Program-made: the position numbers and the translations under genes
In this document: positions 16,705 through 25,521 of the stretch, piece by piece
Layout of the letters: each line of letters starts with the position of its first letter
Numbering within the stretch: position 1 is the first letter of the stretch
Assembly: GCF_003334855.1 (NCBI RefSeq)
Contig: NZ_QOWE01000007.1
Coordinates: forward strand, 124,001-188,000
Length of the DNA stretch: 64,000 nucleotides
Direction of reading: 5' to 3'
Source: Larkinella punicea
GTDB lineage: Bacteria > Bacteroidota > Bacteroidia > Cytophagales > Spirosomataceae
The notes under the pieces: model-generated
Databases searched by the model: none
Seen by the model: the letters and a program-made list of their open reading frames with translations, nothing else
What the model was told of the DNA's origin: nothing

Positions 16705-18286
16705 GGGTCCGTAAGCTACGTTTTTTTAATGATACATTTTTCAGTTCATACTTGATGTCCAGCGTGTGCGCCGTTTCCTTGAAATCCTGCAGGATGTTGT
16801 AAATATCGTGGTCGATAAAGGAAGCGTGGGTGCCATCCACCAGCACTTCATCACCCGTCTGCAACTCGCGCAGGGTTTCTTTCAACTGGGGCTTCACCAG
16901 GAAATACATGTCTTTCTGGATCTTGATCAGCACCCGGTTTCCATCGCGCACCACCCGGAAGGCGGCCTGAAAGTTAGTCAGCAGAACAAACACAATGCCG
17001 ACCACCAGACCGATCCCGATCCCAATGAGCAAATCCGTGAACACGATTCCCAGTACCGTGACAATGAACGGAATAAACTGATAAATGCCTTCCCGGTACG
17101 TCTTCTTGAAAACTTCCGGTTTGGCCAGTTTATAGCCCACGGTGATCAGCAAAGCCGCCAGACAGGACAACGGGATCAGGTTCAGAAACGGGGCTCCCAG
17201 AAATACCGCCAGCATCAAAAACAAACCGTGAACGATGCTCGAAACCCGGGTTTTACCACCGCCGTAGACGTTGGCCGATGTCCGGACAATCACCGATGTC
17301 AACGGCAACCCACCAATCAATCCTGAAACCATGTTACCAATTCCCTGTGCCACCATTTCCTGATCGGGCGACGACACCCGTTTTTCCGGATCGAGTTTAT
17401 CGGCGGCTTCCAGGTTCAGGAGCGTTTCCAAACTCGCGACAATGGCGATCGTAACCGCCGTGACGTAGACCTTTGGATTGGTCAGGGCACCAAAATCCGG
17501 AAAATAAAAAATAGAAAACACGCTTTTACCGGCTTCTATTTCCGGAATTTGCACCATGTGCTGGTGTTTGGAGGTTCCCAGATACCACTCGGGCATCATG
17601 ACCCGAAACAGTTCGTTCAAACCGACACCCAAAACCACCACCGCCAACGCGCCGGGGAAATTCTTGAAAAAACCGATGCCTTTTTGAGCGGCTTTTCCCC
17701 AGAAATGAAGCAGGATAAAGGAGGCAAAGCTGATGATGACGGCACCGGTGCTGGCCGTCACCACGGCCCGGTAAATTTCGGAAATGGTGTTTTCACCGTC
17801 GGCCAGTTGCTGAAAAGCAAATTCACCCTCAAAATCATTATCCCGACCCAGGGCGTGGGGAATCTGTTTCAGAATAATCACCAGGCCAATGGCAACCAGC
17901 AGGCCCCGAATCACACTATCCGGAAAATAACCGCTAAATTTCCCGGCTTTTAAGATGCCTAAGCCCAGTTGAACAATACCGGCCAGAACCACCGCCGTCA
18001 GAAATACTTCGAAGGAACCCAATCCGGTGATGCTATCAGCCACAATGACGGCCAAACCAGCCGCCGGACCGCTGACGCTGACTTCAGAACCCGACAGAAA
18101 TCCAATAACAAGACCGCCAATCATGCCGGCCACCAAACCCGAAAACAAGGGCGCACCCGACGCCAGCGCAATCCCCAGACAGAGGGGAAGTGCCACCAAA
18201 AAAACCGATAAACCAGCCGGCAAGTCCGAGCGAAACGTAGAGGGGGAATAATGCGATAAGGTCTTTAGAGGTCTAAAGAATTTCAT
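16670..18286 (-). CDS. SulP-family anion transporter with STAS domain, putative bicarbonate transporter
   Basis: 538 codons. The SulP N-terminus (LPAGLSVFLVALPLCLGIALASGAP), followed by VSGPAAGLAVIVAD, begins a membrane domain of 10-14 helices. A cytoplasmic STAS-like domain covers about residues 440-538 (LKETLRELQTGDEVLVDGTHASF). The family carries sulfate, bicarbonate or other anions. The 35-bp overlap with the carbonic anhydrase gene downstream argues for bicarbonate, as for other SulP-anhydrase pairs; sulfate remains possible. It is the first gene of a leftward pair and is divergent from the methyltransferase at 18445. Confidence 0.85.
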   Translation of the reverse strand: MKFFRPLKTLSHYSPSTFRSDLPAGLSVFLVALPLCLGIALASGAPLFSGLVAGMIGGLVIGFLSGSEVSVSGPAAGLAVIVADSITGLGSFEVFLTAVVLAGIVQLGLGILKAGKFSGYFPDSVIRGLLVAIGLVIILKQIPHALGRDNDFEGEFAFQQLADGENTISEIYRAVVTASTGAVIISFASFILLHFWGKAAQKGIGFFKNFPGALAVVVLGVGLNELFRVMMPEWYLGTSKHQHMVQIPEIEAGKSVFSIFYFPDFGALTNPKVYVTAVTIAIVASLETLLNLEAADKLDPEKRVSSPDQEMVAQGIGNMVSGLIGGLPLTSVIVRTSANVYGGGKTRVSSIVHGLFLMLAVFLGAPFLNLIPLSCLAALLITVGYKLAKPEVFKKTYREGIYQFIPFIVTVLGIVFTDLLIGIGIGLVVGIVFVLLTNFQAAFRVVRDGNRVLIKIQKDMYFLVKPQLKETLRELQTGDEVLVDGTHASFIDHDIYNILQDFKETAHTLDIKYELKNVSLKKRSLRTHAKTREVTISE

Positions 18287-18444
18287 ATTATCTTCAATTA
18301 TGATGAAAAATTAGCGTAGCATAGTTCTGTCCTGAAGGCAAATAAAAAGTTCATGCCCTAAGAACAGTTCTATAACCACAAAACTCGTAATAAAATTTTA
18401 ATCTGTTTTTAATCTTTTCACGGTTTTCACTATTTCTTTAATTA

Positions 18445-19689
18445 ATGCTACTTTTCAATTCCAGCGAACGGGCTTTTATGCAGGAACATCTGCACGATGA
18501 CCCCCATACGTTCGTATTGCGGTATTCGATGGATGACGGTATTCGGGTGAAAGCCATAGCGGATCAATTGGTCGCCCGCCAGAAAGCGCGAACCAAACTG
18601 CCGGGCTGGTACGAAAATCCGGAACTGGTATTTCCCCCCGCGCTATCGGTCGAACAGGCGTCCTCGGAACGGACGGCGGCTTATAAGGCTTCTATCATTT
18701 CCCAAAATGGAGCGAAAGCGGGGCTGCTTCTGGATCTAACCGGTGGTATGGGCGTCGATTCACTCGCCTTTTCCCGCCACGCCGAGCGGGTCATTTACAT
18801 CGAACAACAGCCCAATCTGGCCGAACTGGCCGCCTATAACCTGCCCAAACTGGGGGGAAATAACATTGAATTTCCGCATCAATCGGGCCTGGACACCAAC
18901 GCAACCGCCTTTTTGACCGCGTTTGCCGAAACCGCCGACTGGATGTATCTGGACCCGGCCCGTCGCGATCAGCAGGGCGGCAAGGTCGTCCGGCTGGAGG
19001 ATTGTGAACCCAATATTCTGGACTGGTACCGCCCCGGTGACCCAACCGGTTTTCGCCACAAAACGAAAGCGGTTTTGTTGAAAACGTCGCCCCTGATCGA
19101 CATTGAGCTGGTGATCCGGCAACTCCCTGATGTGTCGGCGGTGCATGTGGTTTCGGTCGACAACGAGTGCAAAGAAGTACTCTTTGTTCTGGCGGGCCGT
19201 GAAAATCCGGAGATTGAGGTGAGGGCGGTCAACCTCCGTTCGGCGGCACCGGACAGCGTGTTTATTTACCGCCGAAACGATGAACGAACCGCTGATGTTC
19301 AATTTAGCGATCCGCTGCGTTACTTATACGAGCCCAATGCGTCTCTATTAAAAGCAGGCGCCTTTCGGATCGTTGCCGAGCGGTTGGGTTTGTTCAAACT
19401 GGCCCCTAACAGTCACTTGTATACGAGTGATCGACTAGTTCCGGACTTTCCCGGCCGATCCTTTGAAATACTGGGAAATTGTAAACCGGATCGCAAAGCG
19501 GTTCACGTTTTTTTACCAGACGGGAAAGCCAACCTGAGCGTCCGGAATTTTCCGGAATCCACTGAGACTCTGCGTAAAAAGCTTAGCTTAGCCGCCGGGG
19601 GCGATCTGTACCTGTTTGCCACCACCCTGTCTGACAGGAAGAAACGAATTTTAATTACACGAAAACCAGTTTATCCATCGTTACACTAA
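18445..19689 (+). CDS. Class I SAM-dependent methyltransferase with THUMP-like domain
   Basis: 414 codons. A Rossmann SAM-binding motif LLLDLTGGMGVDSLAF lies near residue 97, and the acidic motif YIEQQPNLAELA follows. YLDPARRD near residue 168 is the characteristic motif of this THUMP-like methyltransferase family. The C-terminal part (KAGAFRIVAERLGLFKLAPNSHLYTS) matches its THUMP-like domain, which suggests an RNA substrate. Position-specific activity is not known. The TAA stop overlaps the ATG of the next gene (TAATG), so the two are translationally coupled. Confidence 0.8.
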   Translation: MLLFNSSERAFMQEHLHDDPHTFVLRYSMDDGIRVKAIADQLVARQKARTKLPGWYENPELVFPPALSVEQASSERTAAYKASIISQNGAKAGLLLDLTGGMGVDSLAFSRHAERVIYIEQQPNLAELAAYNLPKLGGNNIEFPHQSGLDTNATAFLTAFAETADWMYLDPARRDQQGGKVVRLEDCEPNILDWYRPGDPTGFRHKTKAVLLKTSPLIDIELVIRQLPDVSAVHVVSVDNECKEVLFVLAGRENPEIEVRAVNLRSAAPDSVFIYRRNDERTADVQFSDPLRYLYEPNASLLKAGAFRIVAERLGLFKLAPNSHLYTSDRLVPDFPGRSFEILGNCKPDRKAVHVFLPDGKANLSVRNFPESTETLRKKLSLAAGGDLYLFATTLSDRKKRILITRKPVYPSLH

Positions 19690-20399
19690 TGAAAGCACAT
19701 TTGTTTAAGTCGTTCTTACCCGTATTGATTTTCTCAGGCCTGATCGGTTTTTTGCTGATTTCACCGTCTGTTCTGGCCCAAACCGTGTCGTCGGCTACCG
19801 AAAAAGTAGACCAGATTTCGCTGGTGGGTCTTTCCCTCAATCTACCGATCGAAGGAAAATTTGTTGAAAAAGAATGGGAGACGTTGCTGAAATCGTACGG
19901 AAAAGTAACCACAGGTCGCAGTGGCGTTTATAAGGTGCCAGCCGCCAACATTCCGGCGCTGTCCAACGAGCCTTTAAACGTGGCCAGCAAGGTAACCGCC
20001 GACAAAGCAAAGGCCACGGTTTTTCTGGCCGTCGACAAAGGCAATGCCGATTATGTGAAACCGGGCAGCACGATGTACGATCAGGTGGAAACCCTGCTCA
20101 AAGATTTTGCGGAGCGCACGCGCATCAATTACGACATCAAACTCGCGGATGATACGTTTAACGAAGCCCAGAAAAAGCAGGAAAAACTGGTCAAACAGGG
20201 CGAAAAGCTGGTTCGGGATCTGGAACGGAACAAAAAAGAGAAAGACAATCTGGTGAAAAAGATGGACGAGAACGTCCGCGAACTGGAGCAGTTGACCCGC
20301 GATACGGAGACCAACAAAAACGATCAGGTCAATTCGGCCAAAGAACTTGAAGTGAAAAAACAGGCCCTGGAAGCAGCCCGAGCCAAATTACCGAAATAG
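19689..20399 (+). CDS. Exported coiled-coil protein of unknown function
   Basis: 236 codons, overlapping the previous stop by one base. Residues 1-30 form a signal peptide ending in SVLA|QT. The middle (about 35-130) is a compact domain beginning LVGLSLNLPIEGKFVEKEWETLLKSYGK. From about residue 145 to the end the sequence is Lys/Glu/Asn-rich heptad-type coiled coil (KQEKLVKQGEKLVRDLERNK...). It is probably periplasmic. I do not recognise the family. Coupling with a methyltransferase gene is positional and gives no clear function. Confidence 0.7.
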   Translation: MKAHLFKSFLPVLIFSGLIGFLLISPSVLAQTVSSATEKVDQISLVGLSLNLPIEGKFVEKEWETLLKSYGKVTTGRSGVYKVPAANIPALSNEPLNVASKVTADKAKATVFLAVDKGNADYVKPGSTMYDQVETLLKDFAERTRINYDIKLADDTFNEAQKKQEKLVKQGEKLVRDLERNKKEKDNLVKKMDENVRELEQLTRDTETNKNDQVNSAKELEVKKQALEAARAKLPK

Positions 20400-20408
20400 A
20401 TTTTTCTG

Positions 20409-20492
20409 AGAGTAAAGAGGATAGACAAGAGAGTAAAGAAAAAGTAATCCAGTTGAGTTGGTCTTTACTCTCTTGTCTAGCTTCTCTACTCT
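20409..20492. terminator. 31-bp imperfect inverted repeat
   Basis: Left arm 20409-20439 and right arm 20462-20492 pair over 31 positions with a few mismatches. Both carry the words AGAGTAAAG and TAGACAAGAGAGTAAAGA. It follows the coiled-coil gene directly, upstream of a second, classical terminator. Confidence 0.6.
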
Positions 20493-20568
20493 GGAAAAAA
20501 AAGTTGGGCAGACGCTGATCTACCAACTTGGAAGAACCCTGTGAGAGCGGTTTGTGGGGACAGATGAG

Positions 20569-20603
20569 GCCCGTCAGTCGGATTCCGGCTGGCGGGCTTT
20601 TTT
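20569..20603 (+). terminator. Rho-independent terminator
   Basis: GCCCGTCAG and CTGGCGGGC pair around a short loop and are followed by TTTTTTATT on the plus strand. It ends the rightward methyltransferase/coiled-coil unit just before the convergent murF-alr stop at 20605. Confidence 0.65.
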
Positions 20604-20604
20604 A

Positions 20605-23103
20605 TTATTCCCGGTAGAAAACCCGCTTCACCCGCTCGCTTACCCCCGTCAGAATTTCGTAAGGAATGGTCCCGATGCGCTCCGCCAGATCCGCAATCGA
20701 AATCGGCTGACCAAACAAAATGACTTCGTCTCCCTCCTGCGCCTGCGTTTCGGATACATCGATCATCGTCATATCCATGCAGACACTGCCCACCGTGGGG
20801 CACAAAACGCCATTGACCCAAACCTGCCCGACGCCGTTGCCCAACCGACGGTCGTAGCCATCGGCATAGCCGACTGCCAGCGTGGCGATGCGGGCGTCGC
20901 GGGTCAGAACACCCCGGCGACTGTAGCCCACGGTTTCTCCGGCTTTGAGGTCTTTGATCTGGCTGATGATGGTTTTCAACGTGCCCACCGCCTGAACCTG
21001 TTGCGGTTCCAGTTTACTCACTTCAACGCCATACAGTCCGATTCCGAGCCGAACCATGTCCAGTTTGAAGTCGGGCAAACGCACAATGCCCGCCGAGTTG
21101 AGTAAATGCCGCAGCGGGCGATACCCCAGAATTTGTTCAAGTCGCGTCGCACCTGCGATCAGTTGCCGGTATTGTTCCTGCGAAAAAGCCGTGTGTTCCG
21201 CTTCGTCGGAGCCCGCCAGATGACTGAATACCGAAGCCACCCGAAGATCTGGATTAGCTGTCAAGACTTCCCCCAGAGCGGTTATTTCGCCGGGCAGGAA
21301 ACCCAGCCGGTGCATTCCCGTATCGAGCTTGATGTGAATAGGCGGGTATTTTACAACCGGTTTTTCAGCACCCTGTTGCGGATGTTCTTCTTTCAGAAAC
21401 TGCCTCCATTCTTCCAGAATCCGAAAGCTGAAAATCTCCGGTTCCAGGTTATAATCAAGCAGTTGCCGAAACGACTCCGGTGCCGGATTCATCACCAGAA
21501 TGGGCAGCGTAATCCCATTCTGACGAAGCCCCGCGCCCTCGTCGGCATAGGCTACGGCCAGGTAGTCGACACGGTGGTATTGCAGCAGACTGGCCACCTC
21601 GGCACTGCCGCTGCCGTAGGCAAAGGCCTTCACCATCACCATGATTTTGGTCTGCGAACCGACTTTGTTCCGGTAAAAATTCAGGTTGTGGGTGAGGGCG
21701 TCGAGGTTTATTTCCAAAACCGTCCGGTGCGATTTCTGCACAAAACGGCTGACCACGCTTTCAAACGAAAACCGCCTTGCGCCCTTCACCAGAATCACCG
21801 AATCCGTCAATTCATTCAGGTAACCGGATTGCAAAAGCGCGTTGGTGGTCGCATAAAACCGGGTTGGCACCGTAAAAACCGATTGATACCCCCCCATTTC
21901 CGGCCCGACGCCAACCAGTTGGCTGACGCCTTTTTCGGCCACCATTCGCGCAATGGCCGGATAGAGTTCGTCCGGTTTCATCCCGGTTTCGAGCAGATCC
22001 GACAGAACCAGCACTTTCTGGCGGGATGCATCCTGCTGGTTCAGAAAATCAAGCGCAATTGACAAACCGGCGAGGTCGTTGTTATAGGTGTCGTCGATCA
22101 GCAGGTTGCGGTGAATGCCTTCTTTCAATTCCAGCCGCATCGACACGGGCCGCAAACGGGCAAACCGCTCCCGCAGAAGGTTCGCGTCCGTAACGCCCAA
22201 AACCAGTGTGGCCAGCAGGACGTGCGTCGCATTTTCGAGCGATGCAGAATCAGAAAACGGCACCTCAACCCGATAGTTCCGTCCCTCCCATTGCACACTG
22301 ATTTGCGTACCGATCGGCTTCAGCGCATAGGAAACCGGAACGGCTGCGGCCTGGTCAGTCGACCAACTGATCAGCCGAATGGTTGGGTTGACGGCTTTGA
22401 GCAGCAAGTGAATTTCTTCGTCAATTTCCGAATACGATTTCCGGTAAATCAGCGTCTCCGCTTTGCGGAACAGACGGAGCTTTTCGGCCACTTTCTGCTT
22501 CTGGCTTCGGAAACCTTCGTCGTGGGCCGGGCCGACGTTCGTAAAAATGCCAACCGTGGGGTTGATAATGGATTGAAGCGCCTGCATTTCAGCCGGTTTC
22601 GAAATCCCCGCTTCAAAAATCCCCAGCGTATGGTTTTCGTTCAGCGGCCACACCGAGAGCGGAACCCCCAGTTGGGAGTTGTAGCTTTTCGGGCTTTTCT
22701 GAATCCGGAAATCGGGCGACAGCACCTGCGCCAGCCATTCTTTCACGATGGTTTTGCCGTTGCTTCCCGTGATGCCGACCACCGGAATCGTAAACCGGCT
22801 GCGGTGTTCGGCGGCTAATTCCTGCAAAGTTTTCAGGCTGCTGCCCACCTCGTGGATGCGGGCGTCGGGCAATTGCGCCAATTCGTGCCGCAGGTCGGGC
22901 GTCAAAGCGGCCGTCTCGACCACAAACTGCCGGACGTTCTTCTTGTATAATTCCGTAATGAACCGATGCCCGTCGTGGTGTTCGCCCTGAATGGCAAAAA
23001 AAACCGGTTCTGCCGCCCCGTTCTGCGTCGGCGACAACACCTGACGGCTGTCCGTCACCGGATACACCTCAGATGTATTGATCCCAAAATCCTGAATTGT
23101 CAT
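20605..23103 (-). CDS. Bifunctional MurF ligase / alanine racemase
   Basis: 832 codons from the ATG at 23103 (MTIQDFG). The N-terminal half is UDP-N-acetylmuramoyl-tripeptide:D-Ala-D-Ala ligase: the P-loop GITGSNGKTIVKEW lies at about 110-124, with NVGPAHDEGF and LIDDTYNNDLAGL after it. The C-terminal half, from about residue 460, is alanine racemase, with the PLP lysine in MVMVKAFAYGSG and a substrate-binding HLLNSAGIVRLPDF. The racemase makes D-Ala, and MurF adds D-Ala-D-Ala to the peptidoglycan precursor, so two steps of one pathway are joined. This fusion is known in Bacteroidota. It lies 14 bp downstream of corA on the same strand. Confidence 0.93.
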   Translation of the reverse strand: MTIQDFGINTSEVYPVTDSRQVLSPTQNGAAEPVFFAIQGEHHDGHRFITELYKKNVRQFVVETAALTPDLRHELAQLPDARIHEVGSSLKTLQELAAEHRSRFTIPVVGITGSNGKTIVKEWLAQVLSPDFRIQKSPKSYNSQLGVPLSVWPLNENHTLGIFEAGISKPAEMQALQSIINPTVGIFTNVGPAHDEGFRSQKQKVAEKLRLFRKAETLIYRKSYSEIDEEIHLLLKAVNPTIRLISWSTDQAAAVPVSYALKPIGTQISVQWEGRNYRVEVPFSDSASLENATHVLLATLVLGVTDANLLRERFARLRPVSMRLELKEGIHRNLLIDDTYNNDLAGLSIALDFLNQQDASRQKVLVLSDLLETGMKPDELYPAIARMVAEKGVSQLVGVGPEMGGYQSVFTVPTRFYATTNALLQSGYLNELTDSVILVKGARRFSFESVVSRFVQKSHRTVLEINLDALTHNLNFYRNKVGSQTKIMVMVKAFAYGSGSAEVASLLQYHRVDYLAVAYADEGAGLRQNGITLPILVMNPAPESFRQLLDYNLEPEIFSFRILEEWRQFLKEEHPQQGAEKPVVKYPPIHIKLDTGMHRLGFLPGEITALGEVLTANPDLRVASVFSHLAGSDEAEHTAFSQEQYRQLIAGATRLEQILGYRPLRHLLNSAGIVRLPDFKLDMVRLGIGLYGVEVSKLEPQQVQAVGTLKTIISQIKDLKAGETVGYSRRGVLTRDARIATLAVGYADGYDRRLGNGVGQVWVNGVLCPTVGSVCMDMTMIDVSETQAQEGDEVILFGQPISIADLAERIGTIPYEILTGVSERVKRVFYRE

Positions 23104-23117
23104 AAAAACTGTATCAC

Positions 23118-24197
23118 CTAAAACCACCGCCTTCGGCGGAAATAAATAACCATTAAAACCGTCAGAACGACCATGATGCCCATGACGACAAAATAGCCGT
23201 TTTGGGTGCGGAGTTCCGGCATGTTGTCAAAATTCATTCCATAGACGCCCACAATAAACGTCAGCGGCATAAAAATAGCCGAAAAAATCGTCAGCGTTTT
23301 CATGACGGCATTCATCCGGTTGCTGAGCGTCGACAAGTATACATCCAGCAAACCGGTGGCCAGTTCGCGGTAGGAATCGATGCTGTCGAGCACCTGAACC
23401 ACATGGTCATACAGATCGCGGAGAAAAGGCATGGTGGCCGGACGAATCAGTTCACTGTCTTCCAGAATCAGCCGGTTGATCATTTCGCGAACGGGCCAGA
23501 CCACTTTCCGCATCAACGTCAGTTCGCGTTTCAGAGTATACAGCCGCGTCAGGGTTTGCTGCCCGGCCACCTGCTGAATGATGCTGTTCTCCAGAATTTC
23601 GAGCTTTTCGCCGATGCTATCCAGCACCACAAAATAGTGGTCAACCACCAGATCCATCAGGGCATAAAGCAGATAATCGGGGCCGTTGCGCCGGGTTTTC
23701 CCCGCCGAAGCCTCGATGCGGTCGAGAACAGGCTGAAACAAATCGACTTTTCGTTCCTCCTGAAACGAGATCAGGTAGTTTTTCCCCAACACAAAACTCA
23801 GGTGTTCATTTTCCAACTCCTGCGTATCAGAATTGAAATGCAGCATTTTAAGCGTTGAAAACACGTAAGCACCGTCGTATTCTTCCACTTTGGGCTTTTG
23901 CTGGGAATTCATAACATCCTCGAGCAACAAGGGGTGCAATTGATATTGCTGGCCAATGCGCTCCACCACAGCGGGCTCGTGAATGCCATCCACGTTGAGC
24001 CAGGAGACGAATGGTGAACCGTCAGTCGGTCGCCCGCAGGAATCCAGGCGCTTCAGGGTTTCGACGGTATAGCTGGCTTCGTTATAGAGAATTCGCCGGA
24101 TTGCCGTTTTGTAGTCGGTATCCTGACCAACGTAAATGAGGGAACCCGGCGAGGTTCCCACTTTTTTTTCAGAATGTTTGTACCGGCGTCTGCCCAT
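23118..24197 (-). CDS. corA: Magnesium/cobalt transporter CorA
   Basis: 359 codons. The C-terminus carries the CorA signature YGMNFDNMPEL, followed by the second transmembrane helix and a basic tail (YFRRRRWF); the first helix directly precedes it. The long N-terminal cytoplasmic domain is alpha/beta then helical, as in pentameric CorA. It admits Mg2+ (and Co2+) down the membrane potential. It is followed 14 bp later by murF-alr and preceded by a hairpin and a universal stress gene, all leftward, so a shared transcript is possible. Confidence 0.93.
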   Translation of the reverse strand: MGRRRYKHSEKKVGTSPGSLIYVGQDTDYKTAIRRILYNEASYTVETLKRLDSCGRPTDGSPFVSWLNVDGIHEPAVVERIGQQYQLHPLLLEDVMNSQQKPKVEEYDGAYVFSTLKMLHFNSDTQELENEHLSFVLGKNYLISFQEERKVDLFQPVLDRIEASAGKTRRNGPDYLLYALMDLVVDHYFVVLDSIGEKLEILENSIIQQVAGQQTLTRLYTLKRELTLMRKVVWPVREMINRLILEDSELIRPATMPFLRDLYDHVVQVLDSIDSYRELATGLLDVYLSTLSNRMNAVMKTLTIFSAIFMPLTFIVGVYGMNFDNMPELRTQNGYFVVMGIMVVLTVLMVIYFRRRRWF

Positions 24198-24206
24198 CGT
24201 TTTCAG

Positions 24207-24234
24207 GTACCCACGGACTAAAGTCCAGAGGTAC
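24207..24234. repeat. Short palindrome of the CACGGACT-AAGTCC type (family A)
   Basis: GTACCCACGGACT and AGTCCAGAGGTAC pair around a two-base centre. It fills the gap between the usp stop and the corA start. A longer version with the same wording (GTACCCACGGATTGAGTCC / GTCCGTGGGTAC) lies at 43112-43178. Confidence 0.55.
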
Positions 24235-25100
24235 TAGTAGTTTTCTTTCGCGTGATACACCAAAACCGGTATGTCGGAACTTAGCACCATGCGTTTGGTC
24301 AGGCTGGGATTCAGCAATTTGCTCAGGAAATCCCGTTCGCGGGTGGCCATAATCAGCAGATCGACCTGGTGGGTTTTGTTGTATTTCGTCAATCCTTCTT
24401 TCACATTATCAGCATCCACCGTGTCTTCCACAAACCGCTCCCGGCCAAATTCGGCTTCGATCTGATCCAGAAACTGGCGGTCGTCATACACATTGGGCTG
24501 GTTGAGGGCCTTGATTTTCACGAGTCTTAATTTGGACTCAAACATCCGGGCAAGCTGGACGACGGGCCTCAGGATGTGGTTTTCGTCAAACTCCAGTTGG
24601 GTTGCATACACGATGTTTTCCAGCCGAACCGGATGGCTTTCGCCGTGTTCCAGCGTTGGCACCACCAAAACCGGGCAGTGGGCCGTCATGGCCACATCAG
24701 CCGCCGAACTCCCCGCCAGCCAGTCAAAAAACGTATCGATGTGGCTCCGCCCCATCACGATCAGATCCGGCTGCAACTCATCGGCCACCTCCACAATTTC
24801 GTCGTCGATTGATCCAAAGCGGTTTTCAATCCGGGTCGCAAACCCTTCCCGTTCAAGTTGTTCGGCCAACTCCTGCAGGTTTAACTCGCCAACGTCTTCC
24901 ATTTCCTGAGCCGCCAGAATGCCCGCTCCTACTTCGCCCGTTGGCAACGTAGTGTCCGGAATAAAAGGCTGCGTGACGTGCGCCAGCACCAGCGTCGTTT
25001 CATGACCATCGTTGATATAGTGTTGGGCAATGAATTTCGCCCAGGCCAGGGCCAAATTGGAAGTGCCGGTAAAATCAGTGGGAACCAGTATGTTTTTCAT
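24234..25100 (-). CDS. Tandem universal stress protein
   Basis: 288 codons with two Usp domains, about residues 1-148 and 160-288. The first begins MKNILVPTDFTGTSNLALAWA and keeps the nucleotide-binding pattern in LIVMGRSHIDTFFDWLAGSSAADV. The second has a degenerate version (LIMATRERDFLSKLLNPSLTKR), so it may not bind ATP. Such proteins help cells endure starvation or oxidative stress through partner binding. The gene lies between polA and corA on the minus strand. Confidence 0.88.
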   Translation of the reverse strand: MKNILVPTDFTGTSNLALAWAKFIAQHYINDGHETTLVLAHVTQPFIPDTTLPTGEVGAGILAAQEMEDVGELNLQELAEQLEREGFATRIENRFGSIDDEIVEVADELQPDLIVMGRSHIDTFFDWLAGSSAADVAMTAHCPVLVVPTLEHGESHPVRLENIVYATQLEFDENHILRPVVQLARMFESKLRLVKIKALNQPNVYDDRQFLDQIEAEFGRERFVEDTVDADNVKEGLTKYNKTHQVDLLIMATRERDFLSKLLNPSLTKRMVLSSDIPVLVYHAKENY

Positions 25101-25130
25101 GCTTCGAGGGATTAGTGATTCAATACTAAC

Positions 25131-25164
25131 AAAAAAACAAGGCTTCCGTCCCGGTAACCTTGTT
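25131..25164 (-). terminator. Terminator-like hairpin downstream of polA
   Basis: Read on the minus strand, AACAAGG pairs with CCTTGTT over a 15-nt loop and a run of T follows. It lies after the 52-bp palindrome in the leftward direction of transcription from polA, and upstream of usp. Confidence 0.5.
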
Positions 25165-25521
25165 AATTCTTTATGAACCCGAATTCAAACACTTCGATAT
25201 TCAATGTTCAATATTCGATATTCATTTTTTGATTTTAAAGCAAACCGTGAGATTATTGACCCCGGAGGGGTCCGATGTTAATAGCAAATCGGTATTTTAA
25301 GAGCTCCAGGCGTGCCGGAGGTACGCAACTCAGCCTATATCGCGTACCTCCGGCACGCCTGGAGCTCTTAAAATACCGATTTGCTATTAACATTACGTGC
25401 CGCTGGCACTTAAACAACTGTTAGGCAAGGGCATCATCTCATAGTTGGCGTTGATTTTAATAAATATTGAATACTAAACATCGAATAACGAAGTGGTTTC
25501 CGCTCATCTGGGCAGGTTGTT
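25165..25521. other. Gene-free spacer with nested repeats between polA and usp
   Basis: No credible gene. It carries imperfect words GATATTCAATGTTCAATATTCGATATTC (25197-25224) matched by AATATTGAATACTAAACATCGAATA (about 25463-25487), a palindrome GACCCCGGAGGGGTC (25259-25273), the 52-bp palindrome annotated separately, and GTGCCGCTGGCAC (about 25398-25410). The whole spacer is a nest of inverted repeats. Confidence 0.6.
25275..25393. repeat. Perfect 52-bp inverted repeat with 15-nt loop
   Basis: Arms 25275-25326 and 25342-25393 are exactly complementary over 52 bp, around AACTCAGCCTATATC. The arms are mixed in composition (an AT-rich outer half, a GC-rich inner half containing CCGGAGGTACGC), not low-complexity. 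It follows the polA stop and would form the strongest hairpin in the window. Confidence 0.9.
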
